Made by a program: the position numbers and the translations under genes. Below, in pieces: positions 43,675 to 51,953 of a stretch of DNA of 64,000 nucleotides. The notes under the pieces were generated by a model, which made no database searches, was not told where the DNA came from, and saw only the letters and a program-made list of their open reading frames with translations. The stretch spans positions 1 to 64,000 of the forward strand of contig NZ_JAKREV010000005.1 of the NCBI RefSeq assembly GCF_022664465.1. The letters are read 5' to 3'. Positions within the stretch are counted from its first letter, which is position 1; every line of letters starts with the position of its first letter. This stretch comes from Sphingomonas hankookensis. GTDB taxonomy: Bacteria; Pseudomonadota; Alphaproteobacteria; Sphingomonadales; Sphingomonadaceae.

Positions 43675-44729
43675 ACTCCCATCGCCCGCCACAGATTGGG
43701 CAGCGCCACCGTCCCCAGCGCCATCACCCGGTCGGCGGCGCCGTAATAGACGCGCAACCGGTCGCCCTCGACCAGCGCACCGCAGCTGAAGACGACATTG
43801 TCGAAGAAGCCGCGCACCTCATATGCCTCGGCCGGTTCGGCCAATGGCACCGCCAGCCGCGCGCGGACGATGCGCGGGTCGTTCAGGTCGAGCAGCAGCG
43901 CGCCGAGGCGGTAGCGCTGGTCGGCATCGACCCCGTGATAGATTTGTAGCCAGCCGCGATCCGTCTCCATCATCTGCGCACCGCCGCCGATCTTGTTGCC
44001 CTCCCAGCCGCCCGGCACATGGCCGGCGAGGTGGCGGTGGTCGCCCCAGTGGAGCAGGTCGGGCGAACTGGCGATCCAGATTTCGGGCCGCCCGAGATGC
44101 AGCGGCGCCGGGCGATGGAGGCACCAATAGCGTCCGTCGATCTTGCGCGGGAACAGGCACACGTCGCGATTGTCCGGCGCGTGGATGATGCCCAGCCGCT
44201 CGACGGTCACGAAATCGTCGGTCACCGCCAGCGCGGTGGCGATGCCGAGGTCGGAGACGGCGGTATAGTTGATGTACCAGCGCCCCTCGATCGCGGTGAT
44301 CCGCGCGTCCTCGCACCCGAAGCGTTCGCTGCGGTTCGCGGGGAACAGGAACGGCGCGTCGTCGACGACGAACGTCTCGCCATCGCTGCTGCGGGCGAGG
44401 CGCAGGTGCGACAGCGAGGTGAGGAACACGTCGCGCGGATCGGCGCGCGACCGCACCATGCGCGGGTCGGAAAAGTCGTAGGCCGGATCGTCGCTGCGAA
44501 ATCCGCGCGTCGTGCAGGTCCATGCGCCATCGATTTCCTCCAGCACCGGCACGCGCACCTCGCCCGCCCCTACGCCGGCGACGCTTTCGGCGACGCGGAC
44601 CAGCAGGATCGTCTGATCGCCGAACGTCGTCACGCCGGGGTTGAACGTGCCGTCGACCTGCCAGTCGGGGCGGCTGGGGCGGACATGTTCGGGCGCGACG
44701 ATCGGGTTGCGCGGGGAACGCTGTAGCAT
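43671..44729 (-). CDS. GH130-family glycoside phosphorylase/hydrolase
   Basis: A 352-residue five-bladed beta-propeller enzyme. Family motifs: NPIVAPEHV at the start, DGTFNPGVTTFGD, RFGCEDARITAIEGRWYINYTA, DNRDVCLFPRKIDGRYWCLHRP and EGNKIGGGAQMMET. Most GH130 enzymes phosphorolyse beta-1,4- or beta-1,2-linked mannosides, giving mannose 1-phosphate. The lack of a signal peptide places it in the cytoplasm, behind the ABC importer. ATG 44729 follows AAGGA. It lies 23 bases after the second permease. The linkage and sugar are not decided by the sequence, and some GH130 members are plain hydrolases. Confidence 0.87.
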   Translation of the reverse strand: MLQRSPRNPIVAPEHVRPSRPDWQVDGTFNPGVTTFGDQTILLVRVAESVAGVGAGEVRVPVLEEIDGAWTCTTRGFRSDDPAYDFSDPRMVRSRADPRDVFLTSLSHLRLARSSDGETFVVDDAPFLFPANRSERFGCEDARITAIEGRWYINYTAVSDLGIATALAVTDDFVTVERLGIIHAPDNRDVCLFPRKIDGRYWCLHRPAPLHLGRPEIWIASSPDLLHWGDHRHLAGHVPGGWEGNKIGGGAQMMETDRGWLQIYHGVDADQRYRLGALLLDLNDPRIVRARLAVPLAEPAEAYEVRGFFDNVVFSCGALVEGDRLRVYYGAADRVMALGTVALPNLWRAMGV

Positions 44730-44752
44730 CGGGAATCCTTGTATAGCGGCCG

Positions 44753-45592
44753 TCACTTCAGCGACAGCGACATGCCCTGGAGGAAATGGCGGCGGAACAG
44801 CAGGAACAGCAGCACCAGCGGCAGCGTCTGCAACACCGCGCCCGCCATCACCGGCCCGGCATAGCCGCCATATTGCTTGCTGAACGTCGCCAGCAGCACC
44901 GACAGCGGCATGCGGTCGGTGTCGGAAATCGCGATCAGCGGCCACAGGAAATTGTCCCAGGTGCCGGTGAAGGTGAACAGCGCGACGATGGCGATAATCG
45001 ACTTGTTCAGCGGCACGACGATCTTCGTCACCGTCTGCCATAGGCTGGCGCGGTCGAGGCGGGCGGCGTCGAAATACTCCTCCGGCATGGTCCGGAACGA
45101 CTGCGACATCATGTAGATGCCCCAGCCCGACATCATCGACGGCAGGATCAGCGCGCCGAGCGTGTTGAGCAGCCCCATTTGCTTGACCAGCACGAACAGC
45201 GGCAGGATGAACATGCTGGTCGGGATGACCATCTGCAGCAGCAGGAAATCGCCGAACAGCTTTCGCCCCGGAAACCGCATCCGGGCAAGCGCGAAGGCGA
45301 TGAAGGCGGAGGTCAGCAGCACCGACGCGGTGACGGTCAGCGTCACCACCGCCGACACGCCCAGCGCTCCCAGGAACGGCCGGTCGAGCTTGTCGGCGGT
45401 CGCGAACAGGAAGGCGAAGTTGTCGAGCGTGAAATCGCCCTCGAACAATCCGGTATTGTAGATTTGCGCCGCGGGTTTCAGCGACGCGGCGACCATCCAT
45501 GCGAACGGATAGAGCCAGCTGAGCGCCAGCGCATAGATCGCGATCGTCGCCGCCCAGCCGCCGGGCGTCCGCTTCGACAGGAACGCCTTCAT
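44753..45592 (-). CDS. ABC sugar importer permease, MalG type
   Basis: A 279-residue inner-membrane subunit with six predicted helices. It begins MKAFLSKRTPGGW with TM1 at about 12-36. The EAA loop that docks the ATPase is EEYFDAARLDRASLWQTVTKIVVPLN, with the conserved EAA-like ARLD and the following Gly replaced by Ser. The C-terminus ends FLQGMSLSLK, typical of MalG/UgpE permeases. ATG 45592 overlaps the stop of the first permease gene. It works with the adjacent permease, the lipoprotein binding protein and the ATPase at 50221. Confidence 0.93.
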   Translation of the reverse strand: MKAFLSKRTPGGWAATIAIYALALSWLYPFAWMVAASLKPAAQIYNTGLFEGDFTLDNFAFLFATADKLDRPFLGALGVSAVVTLTVTASVLLTSAFIAFALARMRFPGRKLFGDFLLLQMVIPTSMFILPLFVLVKQMGLLNTLGALILPSMMSGWGIYMMSQSFRTMPEEYFDAARLDRASLWQTVTKIVVPLNKSIIAIVALFTFTGTWDNFLWPLIAISDTDRMPLSVLLATFSKQYGGYAGPVMAGAVLQTLPLVLLFLLFRRHFLQGMSLSLK

Positions 45593-46464
45593 GCCAGCAC
45601 GACCTTTCGTTCGAACAGCCGCCGGGCAAGCTGCACCAGCGCATAGGTGACCAGCGCGACGAGGATGCTCATCATCGCTGCATGGCTGGGTTGCAGGCGG
45701 CGGAACGCGGTTTCGTAGATCATCATCTGCGGCGTGGACGTGCTGTCGCTGGGGCCACCACCGGTGATGATGAACGGTTCGGTGAACAACCCGAACGATA
45801 CGAGGATCGCGAAGGTCAGCACCATCATCAGCTGCGGGTTCATCATCGGCAATGTGATCCGCATGAGGCGCGTCCACGGCCCGGCATGGTCGAGCCGCGC
45901 TGCGTCGTAGATTTCCTTCGGGATCGCCAGCAGCCCCGAATAGAGGATCAGCCCGTAATAGCCGACGAACTTCCACGCGACGACCAGCGCGATCGCCAGC
46001 AACGCCAGCGTCGGGTCGTTGGTCCACGGCACCCGCACCCCTGCCAACTCGAACAGCATCGCGTTGAGCGGCCCGGTCGAGCTGAACACCTTGGCGAACA
46101 CCAGCGACAACGCGACCCCCGAAGACACGTTCGACAGCAGGAAGCAGAGCGCCACGAACGCCTTGCCTCGCCCGACATGCTGCAACCCGAACGCGACGAT
46201 CAACGCGCCGCCGAACGCGATCGGCAGATAGAAGCCGAGGAACCGCACGACATTCCACAACGCTTGCAGGAATTGCGGGTCCTGCACCGTCAGCAACAGG
46301 TTGCGCGCGCCCGTGAACACCGGTTCGTCGAAAAAGCGCCACTGCGTCACCGACAGCTTCGCCAGCCAGAAGAACGGATAAGCCCAGAAGACGGCGGTGA
46401 AGAGCAGATAGGCGCTGGCCAGCGCCGCACCGATCACCGCCTCGCGCGACCAACGCATCGTCAT
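45589..46464 (-). CDS. ABC sugar importer permease, MalF type
   Basis: A 291-residue permease with six helices (TM1 about 10-32). The EAA loop is PKEIYDAARLDHAGPWTRLMRITLP. The periplasmic-side motif FGLFTEPFIITGGGPSDSTST is characteristic of MalF/UgpA-type subunits, as is SHAAMMSILVALVTYALVQL near the end. ATG 46464 (MTMRWSRE) overlaps the stop of the binding-protein gene, and its stop overlaps the MalG-type gene. It forms the translocation pore with the MalG-type subunit. Confidence 0.93.
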   Translation of the reverse strand: MTMRWSREAVIGAALASAYLLFTAVFWAYPFFWLAKLSVTQWRFFDEPVFTGARNLLLTVQDPQFLQALWNVVRFLGFYLPIAFGGALIVAFGLQHVGRGKAFVALCFLLSNVSSGVALSLVFAKVFSSTGPLNAMLFELAGVRVPWTNDPTLALLAIALVVAWKFVGYYGLILYSGLLAIPKEIYDAARLDHAGPWTRLMRITLPMMNPQLMMVLTFAILVSFGLFTEPFIITGGGPSDSTSTPQMMIYETAFRRLQPSHAAMMSILVALVTYALVQLARRLFERKVVLA

Positions 46465-47744
46465 CCCTGTACCTCCAGCATCCGATCGGTCCGCGCGACC
46501 GCATCGGCCAGTGCGGCGGCGGGCGCGGTCGTGCCCAGCATCAGCGGTTCGACCAGCCGCGCGCTCATGATCTTCTGGATATCGATCGTATGTTCCGACA
46601 GCGCGGGCGGCCGCGCGGTCGCGACATGATCGGCATAGGCGCGCGCGAGCGGGTTGCCGCGATAATAGTCGGCAAAGGCGGGATTGGTCAGCAAATCGTC
46701 GCGCGCGGGCGACAGGCCGGTACGCTGCAACCACAACAGGTTCAGCGCCTCCTCGCCCAGCACCCAGCTGAGGAACGCGAACGCCTCACGCTGCACGTGG
46801 CTGCTGCGGAAGATCACTACGCCCTTGCTGTCGGAAAAGGTCGATCCCGGGCCGGCCGAGCGGACCGGCGCGATCATCGGCCCGACCGCGATCCGGGCCA
46901 GCGTATCCGGATAGATATCCGCGAACCGCTCGATATCCCATGGGCCTCGCACCGCGCCCGCCGCGAGCCCCGACACCAGCGGTTCCTCCGCATCGAAATC
47001 GGGTGCGGTCCAGCCCTGCCGGAACATCCGTTCGATGAAGCCCGCCGCCTGCGCCCCGGCGGCATTGTCGTACAGCGCATGGTTGTCGGCGAGGTACGGC
47101 TGTCCGTTCGATGCGGCGTAATAAAAGGAAATGAAGTCGAACCAGCGATCACGCCAGTCCCGACCGGCCAGCACCTGCATTCCATAGCGCGACTGACGGA
47201 CGCCATAGCGCTCGCAGAAGCGATACACGTCGTCGTAGGTGACGGGCGGCGCGGACAGGCCGTGGCGTTCGAGCAGGTCGGCACGCCACCAGATCAGCGT
47301 CGGGCTGGAATAGATCGGCAGCGCGACGACCTGCTCCCCCCGCGTCCAGCCGGGCATGATCGTGCGCATGCGCCGCCGCTCCAGCAGGGGGCCGTAGCCG
47401 GGCATCGACGCGAGGTCCGCAACCTGTCGCAGCGCGGCCAGTTGCATGGCGAAGCCCGAAAAGATGTTGGTGCACAGATCGGGCTCGGTCCCGGCGACCA
47501 GCGCCGACAGCACGGTATCCTCCGAATTGCCCGCGGTCGGGATGGTGGTGAACGATACCGGCAGGCCGAGCTTCGCCGCGTTCCATTTGGCGACAGCGAC
47601 CTTCCAGAAGCTCTCCTCCGCCGCATTGGGCGCGACCCATAACTGAATGCGGTCGGTGCGCCGCTCCGCGCGCTGGCCACCGCAGCCGGCGAGCAACGCC
47701 ATGCCGCCCAGCGCCAGCGCCAAGGCGTCGCGCCGGCTGGTCAC
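46461..47744 (-). CDS. ABC sugar-binding lipoprotein
   Basis: A 427-residue extracellular solute-binding protein, family 1. GTG 47744 gives VTSRRDALALALGG and a lipobox LLAGC with Cys21. The mature part has RIQLWVAPNAAEESFWKVAVAKWN, a two-lobed periplasmic-binding fold with WRADLLERHGL and PWDIERFADIYPDTL. It would capture oligosaccharides in the periplasm and hand them to the two permeases downstream. The GTG overlaps the stop of the glycosidase-like gene (GTGA). No other start is placed before the signal sequence. Confidence 0.92.
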   Translation of the reverse strand: MTSRRDALALALGGMALLAGCGGQRAERRTDRIQLWVAPNAAEESFWKVAVAKWNAAKLGLPVSFTTIPTAGNSEDTVLSALVAGTEPDLCTNIFSGFAMQLAALRQVADLASMPGYGPLLERRRMRTIMPGWTRGEQVVALPIYSSPTLIWWRADLLERHGLSAPPVTYDDVYRFCERYGVRQSRYGMQVLAGRDWRDRWFDFISFYYAASNGQPYLADNHALYDNAAGAQAAGFIERMFRQGWTAPDFDAEEPLVSGLAAGAVRGPWDIERFADIYPDTLARIAVGPMIAPVRSAGPGSTFSDSKGVVIFRSSHVQREAFAFLSWVLGEEALNLLWLQRTGLSPARDDLLTNPAFADYYRGNPLARAYADHVATARPPALSEHTIDIQKIMSARLVEPLMLGTTAPAAALADAVARTDRMLEVQG

Positions 47745-49015
47745 GGCAGCGGGGTGCCGTGGAGCGCGGTCAGCGCGAACAGCCCCTCGATCGTCGATTC
47801 CGCGCCCGCATTCGGATTGACCGATCCCTTGCCATTGATGCCGTCGAGCACGCGCCCGCTGGCCGGATCGTAGATCGCCCGGCCGGCATCGTTGGCGCCG
47901 GTGAACCAAGTCGCCAGCCGTTCGGCGGTGGTGCGGTAGCGCGGTTGGCCGGTCTGACGATACGCTTCGGTCGCGGCGAGGATCATCGGGCTGATGCCAT
48001 AGGCGATCTGCGGGAAGCGCTGCGCCTGAGGGGCCGCGAAGCCGTCGCCCATATTCTCCAGCGTGAAGGCCGAACGCATTCCCGCCTTCAGCAGATGTGG
48101 GTAAAAATGATCGACCTCGCGCAAGGCGCTGTCGATGAAGTCGCGGCGGTTGAGCAGCTTGCCAGCGCGCAGCAGCGCATAGGCCTGCGCATTGCCCCAC
48201 GCATGCCACTGGTTGCGCCAGCTCAGATGCACGCCGTGCGGGAAGCGCTGTGCGTCGCCCGCCTGCATCACCAGCATCCCCTCGCCGATCCGCTCGATCA
48301 GCGCACGCGTCGCCGCGTCGTTGGTCCGCCGGTAATGCGGCAACAGGCCGAGCAGCGCGGTCGATCCGGCATCGGCGCCTGATTCAAGCGGCAGCCACGT
48401 CGGCACGATGATATTGGCGACCCTGGTGGTGCCCTTCGCATCCACCGGCAGGTCGCGCTTGAGATTGACGACGACGCGATCGGCCGCCGTCCGGGCCCGG
48501 GCGGCGGTAGCGGCAGGCAGGTGCGGCAGCGCCGCCTCCAGTCCCCAGAGCGCGCGCAGCGACCACCAGTTCAGTTCGGCCAGCGAGGTGCGGTATTCGC
48601 GGTTGATCCGACCGTCACCCCACAGGAAGTTGTGGAAATAGCCATTGTCCGCCTGCATCCGCAGCACGAACTTCGTCAGCAGATCGATCTGGTGCAGCCG
48701 CCGCGCATCGGGGCGCGGCGTGGCGGCGAGCAGCACGATCGCGCGCGCCACGTCGTCGACGCAGGTAAAGCCCTCGCGTGGTTCGATCGCGAAGCGGAAA
48801 TCGGGCGCCTCGCTATAGATATGCACCACTCCGACCCGCTCGCTGCCGATCGTGGTTTCGGCATAGAGATGATCGAGATGCGCGAGGTTGACGCGCGGGA
48901 TGGTGGCGGAAGCGGTCGACTGTGCGATTGCGACCGGCAGCATGACCGGCGCCGTGATACCCAGCAGCGCAGCGCACAGAAGCGATCGAACGCGCAAGGT
49001 CTTCCTGCCGACCAT
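47741..49015 (-). CDS. Exported six-hairpin glycosidase-like protein
   Basis: A 424-residue exported protein, the first gene of the sugar operon. ATG 49015 follows AGGAG and gives a signal peptide (SLLCAALLGITAPVMLPVAIAQ). The body is an alpha/alpha toroid: REGFTCVDDVARAIVLL, DNGYFHNFLWGDGRINREYR, ELNWWSLRALWGLE, WHAWGNAQAYALL, and GINGKGSVNPNAGAESTIEGL at the end. Acidic residues in CVDDVAR and the Trp-rich faces suggest carbohydrate cleavage in the periplasm before import. I do not recognise the CAZy family. The putative LacI operator lies 44 bases upstream. Confidence 0.75.
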   Translation of the reverse strand: MVGRKTLRVRSLLCAALLGITAPVMLPVAIAQSTASATIPRVNLAHLDHLYAETTIGSERVGVVHIYSEAPDFRFAIEPREGFTCVDDVARAIVLLAATPRPDARRLHQIDLLTKFVLRMQADNGYFHNFLWGDGRINREYRTSLAELNWWSLRALWGLEAALPHLPAATAARARTAADRVVVNLKRDLPVDAKGTTRVANIIVPTWLPLESGADAGSTALLGLLPHYRRTNDAATRALIERIGEGMLVMQAGDAQRFPHGVHLSWRNQWHAWGNAQAYALLRAGKLLNRRDFIDSALREVDHFYPHLLKAGMRSAFTLENMGDGFAAPQAQRFPQIAYGISPMILAATEAYRQTGQPRYRTTAERLATWFTGANDAGRAIYDPASGRVLDGINGKGSVNPNAGAESTIEGLFALTALHGTPLP

Positions 49016-49058
49016 CGGGATCGCTCCTCTCCTGCACCCCCGGCGGTTCCAGGTGGAT

Positions 49059-49076
49059 ATGTTTATCGTTAAACAT
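49059..49076. promoter_or_regulatory. LacI operator of the sugar operon (18-bp palindrome)
   Basis: ATGTTTATCGTTAAACAT has perfect 7-bp arms around TCGT. It lies between the divergent LacI gene (49151) and the glycosidase-ABC operon (49015), where a local regulator would bind. A second copy with the same centre lies at 51864-51881. The pair gives a core GTTnATCGTTAAAC. Confidence 0.7.
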
Positions 49077-49150
49077 TGGCGGTTGCAGCTGTCAAGGCGG
49101 CGGGTTAGGCAGGACCCGAGACGGTGGAACAGCCACCCGGAGAGGACGCC

Positions 49151-50224
49151 ATGGCCCGCGCGAAACGCGCCACGCTCAAATCGATCGCATCCGACCTGGG
49201 CGTTACCCACACGTCGGTGTCGAACGCGTGGAACAACCCGGCCAAGGTGTCGAAGGAGCTGCGCGACCGCATCTTCGCCCATGCCGCCACGGTGCATTAC
49301 GAGGGGCCGAACCCGGCGGCGCGGTCGCTGCGCACCGGACGCTGCGGCGCGATCGGCGTGCTGTTCAACGACCAGCTGAGCTATGCGTTCACCGACGCGC
49401 ACGACATCGCGTTCCTGCGCGGCATCTCCTCCGTGTGCGAGGAGGAAGGCGCGAACATCGTGCTGATTCCGTTGAAGGACAAGCATCCCGAACGGCTCGA
49501 CAACCTGACCGCGATCGTCGACGGCTATATCCTCAACGCGCCGTACAAGAGCCATCCGACGATCCGCAAGGCGCTGGCCCGCCGGCTGCCGACGGTGGTC
49601 GTCGACTTCGACGCGCCCGAATTGCCGAGCGTCCTGACCAACGACCGCGCGATGATGCGAGAGGTCGTGTCGCACCTGCTGACGCTGGGCCATCGCCATA
49701 TCGCGATCGTCACCTTTCCGTGGTCGCAGGATCATGGCGAGATATTTACGCTCGGCCACGACGTGTCGGACGAGAATCATGTCGTCCACGAACGCGTATT
49801 GGGGTGCCGGGACGCGTTTGAGGCGGCGGGCGTCGCGCCTGACGGCGTGCTGGTGTGCGAGACGCCCAATGACGAAGACGGCGGGCAGCGCGCGGTCGAC
49901 CGGTTGCTGCGGCGTCGGCACGACCTGACCGCGATGGTGTGCTTTTCCGACCGGCTGGCGCACGGCGTCGTCGCGCGGTGCCAGGCGCTGGGGCTGTCGG
50001 TGCCGCGGCGCATGTCGGTGACCGGCTATGACGGAATCGACCCGCCCGGCCGCCCGTCCGAGGGGATGAAGCTGACCACCGTGCGCCAGAACGCGTTCGA
50101 GAAAGGGCGCAAGGCGGCGGAAGCATTGCTGTGCGCCCCGGTACAGGCGGGCACGCCGATCCGCATCGCGGCACAGTTCGTTGCGGGTGACAGCAGCGCG
50201 GCGGCATGGGAGCTGACCGAATGA
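49151..50224 (+). CDS. LacI-family transcriptional regulator of the sugar system
   Basis: A 357-residue LacI-type regulator. The helix-turn-helix is at residues about 8-33 (TLKSIASDLGVTHTSVSNAW), followed by the hinge helix (AARSLRTGRCGAIGV). The effector domain is a periplasmic-binding-like fold: VDGYILNAP, VVDFDAPELPSVLTNDRAMMREV and SVTGYDGIDPP. ATG 49151 follows GAGAGGA; an upstream ATG at 49124 adds nine residues ahead of the HTH. It is divergent from the glycosidase-ABC-GH130 operon and overlaps the ATPase gene (ATGA at 50221). It probably represses both the operon and the TBDR at 51954 until an oligosaccharide or sugar binds. Confidence 0.92.
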   Translation: MARAKRATLKSIASDLGVTHTSVSNAWNNPAKVSKELRDRIFAHAATVHYEGPNPAARSLRTGRCGAIGVLFNDQLSYAFTDAHDIAFLRGISSVCEEEGANIVLIPLKDKHPERLDNLTAIVDGYILNAPYKSHPTIRKALARRLPTVVVDFDAPELPSVLTNDRAMMREVVSHLLTLGHRHIAIVTFPWSQDHGEIFTLGHDVSDENHVVHERVLGCRDAFEAAGVAPDGVLVCETPNDEDGGQRAVDRLLRRRHDLTAMVCFSDRLAHGVVARCQALGLSVPRRMSVTGYDGIDPPGRPSEGMKLTTVRQNAFEKGRKAAEALLCAPVQAGTPIRIAAQFVAGDSSAAAWELTE

Positions 50225-51306
50225 GCGCATTGGTGCTGGAGGGGCTGACCAAGGCCTATGGGGGCACGCAGACGATCCGCGGCATCGACCTGACCGTCGC
50301 GGCGGGCGAGTTCGTCGTGCTGGTCGGGTCGTCGGGCTGCGGGAAATCGACTGTGCTGCGGATGATCGCCGGGCTGGAGAGCGTCAGCGGCGGCCGCATC
50401 CGCATCGGTGATCGCGACGTGACGCGCGTGCCGGCGTCGGACCGCGGCGTGGCGATGGTGTTCCAGTCCTATGCGCTCTACCCGCACATGAGGGTTGCCG
50501 AGAATCTGAGCTTCGGCCTCAAGAACATGAAGGTCGGCAAGGCGAAGATCGCGGAAGGCGTCGCCCATGCCGCGCAGATACTGGAACTGGACGCGCTGCT
50601 CGACCGGATGCCGCACCAGTTGTCGGGCGGACAGCGGCAGCGGGTGGCGATCGGCCGGGCGATCGTGCGCGATCCCGAGATTTTCCTGTTCGACGAACCG
50701 CTGTCCAACCTCGACGCCGACCTGCGCGTGCGGATGCGCCACGAACTGGCGGCGCTGCACCGGCGGCTGGGCGCCACGATGATCTATGTCACGCACGATC
50801 AGGTCGAGGCGATGACGCTGGCCGACCGGCTGGTGATCCTCGACAAGGGCGAGATCGCGCAGGTCGGCACCCCGCTGGAGGTCTATGACCGCCCGGCCAA
50901 CGTGTTCACCGCGGGGTTCATCGGCAGTCCGCGGATCAACCTGCTCGACGCGACCGTCGTCGGACGCGAGGGCACGACGACGCGGTTCGAGACCGCCGGG
51001 GGCTTGCGCTTCGCCTGCGACTGCGGTCCTGCGCTGGGCGTGGAGGATCGCGCGACGCTGGGGCTGCGGCCCGAGCATTTGCGGCTGGAAGCGGGTGCCG
51101 ACGGGACCCCACTGCCGATGACGGTCGAGGCGGTCGAGGCGCTGGGCCATTCGACCTATCTCTACGGCCAGCTGGCGACGGGCGAGGCGTTCCGCGCGAA
51201 ATTGGACGGGCATCACGCCATCACCGGCACCGTCACCCTCCATGCCGATCCGGCGCGGATATTGGTGTTCGATGCCGCCGGACAGGCGGTCGCGAGCGCC
51301 GCCTAG
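50221..51306 (+). CDS. ABC sugar importer ATP-binding protein, UgpC/MsmK type
   Basis: A 361-residue ATPase of the carbohydrate uptake class. Walker A is GSSGCGKST (about residues 38-46), the signature LSGGQRQR, Walker B IFLFDEP, the D-loop SNLDADL and the switch His in YVTHDQVEAMTLAD. The C-terminal third is the TOBE/MalK-like regulatory domain (GFIGSPRINLLDATVV, LGLRPEHLRL). It is coupled to the LacI gene and placed apart from the permease genes, so a single ATPase energises the importer encoded on the other strand. It may serve other importers too, as MsmK-type ATPases do. Confidence 0.93.
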   Translation: MSALVLEGLTKAYGGTQTIRGIDLTVAAGEFVVLVGSSGCGKSTVLRMIAGLESVSGGRIRIGDRDVTRVPASDRGVAMVFQSYALYPHMRVAENLSFGLKNMKVGKAKIAEGVAHAAQILELDALLDRMPHQLSGGQRQRVAIGRAIVRDPEIFLFDEPLSNLDADLRVRMRHELAALHRRLGATMIYVTHDQVEAMTLADRLVILDKGEIAQVGTPLEVYDRPANVFTAGFIGSPRINLLDATVVGREGTTTRFETAGGLRFACDCGPALGVEDRATLGLRPEHLRLEAGADGTPLPMTVEAVEALGHSTYLYGQLATGEAFRAKLDGHHAITGTVTLHADPARILVFDAAGQAVASAA

Positions 51307-51457
51307 GACGGATACGGCGCAGGCGAACAGGGTAGAACGACGCAACCGGACGATCGGTTCCGCCTTAACCGATTGCTAGCCAAGGCAAGCTATGTTTTAG
51401 CCGCACAAGCGGTGCGCCGGGCGGCGTCCGCACAGGCTGCAAGGGATCTGACGGACG

Positions 51458-51643
51458 ATGGTCGAGACGGCGGTGTTCACCTATGGGTTGTTGGCGAGCT
51501 TCATCCTGTCGGCGGCATCCCGCAACCAGCGGATGCAGCGGCCAAACCCGCCGATGATGACCTATCTCGGCTATGTCCTGCTGGGCATGTCGGCGGCGGC
51601 CGCGGTGCTGCTCACCGGCTATGCCGTGTGGCAGCTGGCGTAG
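51458..51643 (+). CDS. Small membrane protein of unknown function
   Basis: A 61-residue frame with two hydrophobic stretches (about residues 5-20 and 33-58: MMTYLGYVLLGMSAAAAVLL). GACGGACG lies just before ATG 51458. The frame is short, but its composition is that of a two-helix membrane protein and it stands alone between two well-supported genes. I do not recognise it. Confidence 0.5.
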   Translation: MVETAVFTYGLLASFILSAASRNQRMQRPNPPMMTYLGYVLLGMSAAAAVLLTGYAVWQLA

Positions 51644-51710
51644 GGACTACCCTGCTTCCCCGCACGTGATCCGGGGCTTTCTGCGAAAGTCCTCATTACC
51701 CGAGCTTTAC

Positions 51711-51740
51711 GGTACCCCCGCGCAGGCGGGGGTACGGTGG
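51711..51740. repeat. Palindromic repeat, single unit (CCCCGCGCAGGCGGGG family)
   Basis: GGTACCCCCGCGCAGGCGGG continues to GGTACGGTGG. Its flank (GTACGGTGGA) is shared, inverted, with the single unit at 63337-63368 (TCCACCGTAC). Confidence 0.65.
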
Positions 51741-51863
51741 ATTTGTGGTTGAGCGCGCGGCTTTCGCGGGGTCTCAAGCTACTCCGGGGCAACAAAAAAC
51801 CAATCGCGCCCAACCTTCCAATGTCCACCGTACGTTAGCGCACAAGACCGCTTGCCGGCCGAC

Positions 51864-51881
51864 AGGTTGATCGTTAAACCT
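51864..51881. promoter_or_regulatory. Second LacI-operator-like site, upstream of TBDR
   Basis: AGGTTGATCGTTAAACCT is an 18-bp quasi-palindrome (one arm mismatch) with the same TCGT centre as the site at 49059. It lies 72 bases before the TBDR start, so one LacI protein could control both transcription units. Confidence 0.65.
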
Positions 51882-51953
51882 AGCGCTTCCTTCCGCAGCG
51901 ATGGCCGCACGAACGGCCACGACCAACCGGAAGCGATAGGGAGAGGATTCGGC

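Larger units (their letters stand above)
51644..51953. other. Intergenic stretch with repeat and operator upstream of TBDR
   Basis: 310 bases without a gene. A partial CCCCG...CCGGGG unit is at about 51658-51676, a repeat at 51711-51740 and a LacI-operator-like site at 51864-51881. A GGGAGAGG ribosome-binding site precedes the TBDR start at 51954. Confidence 0.7.
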
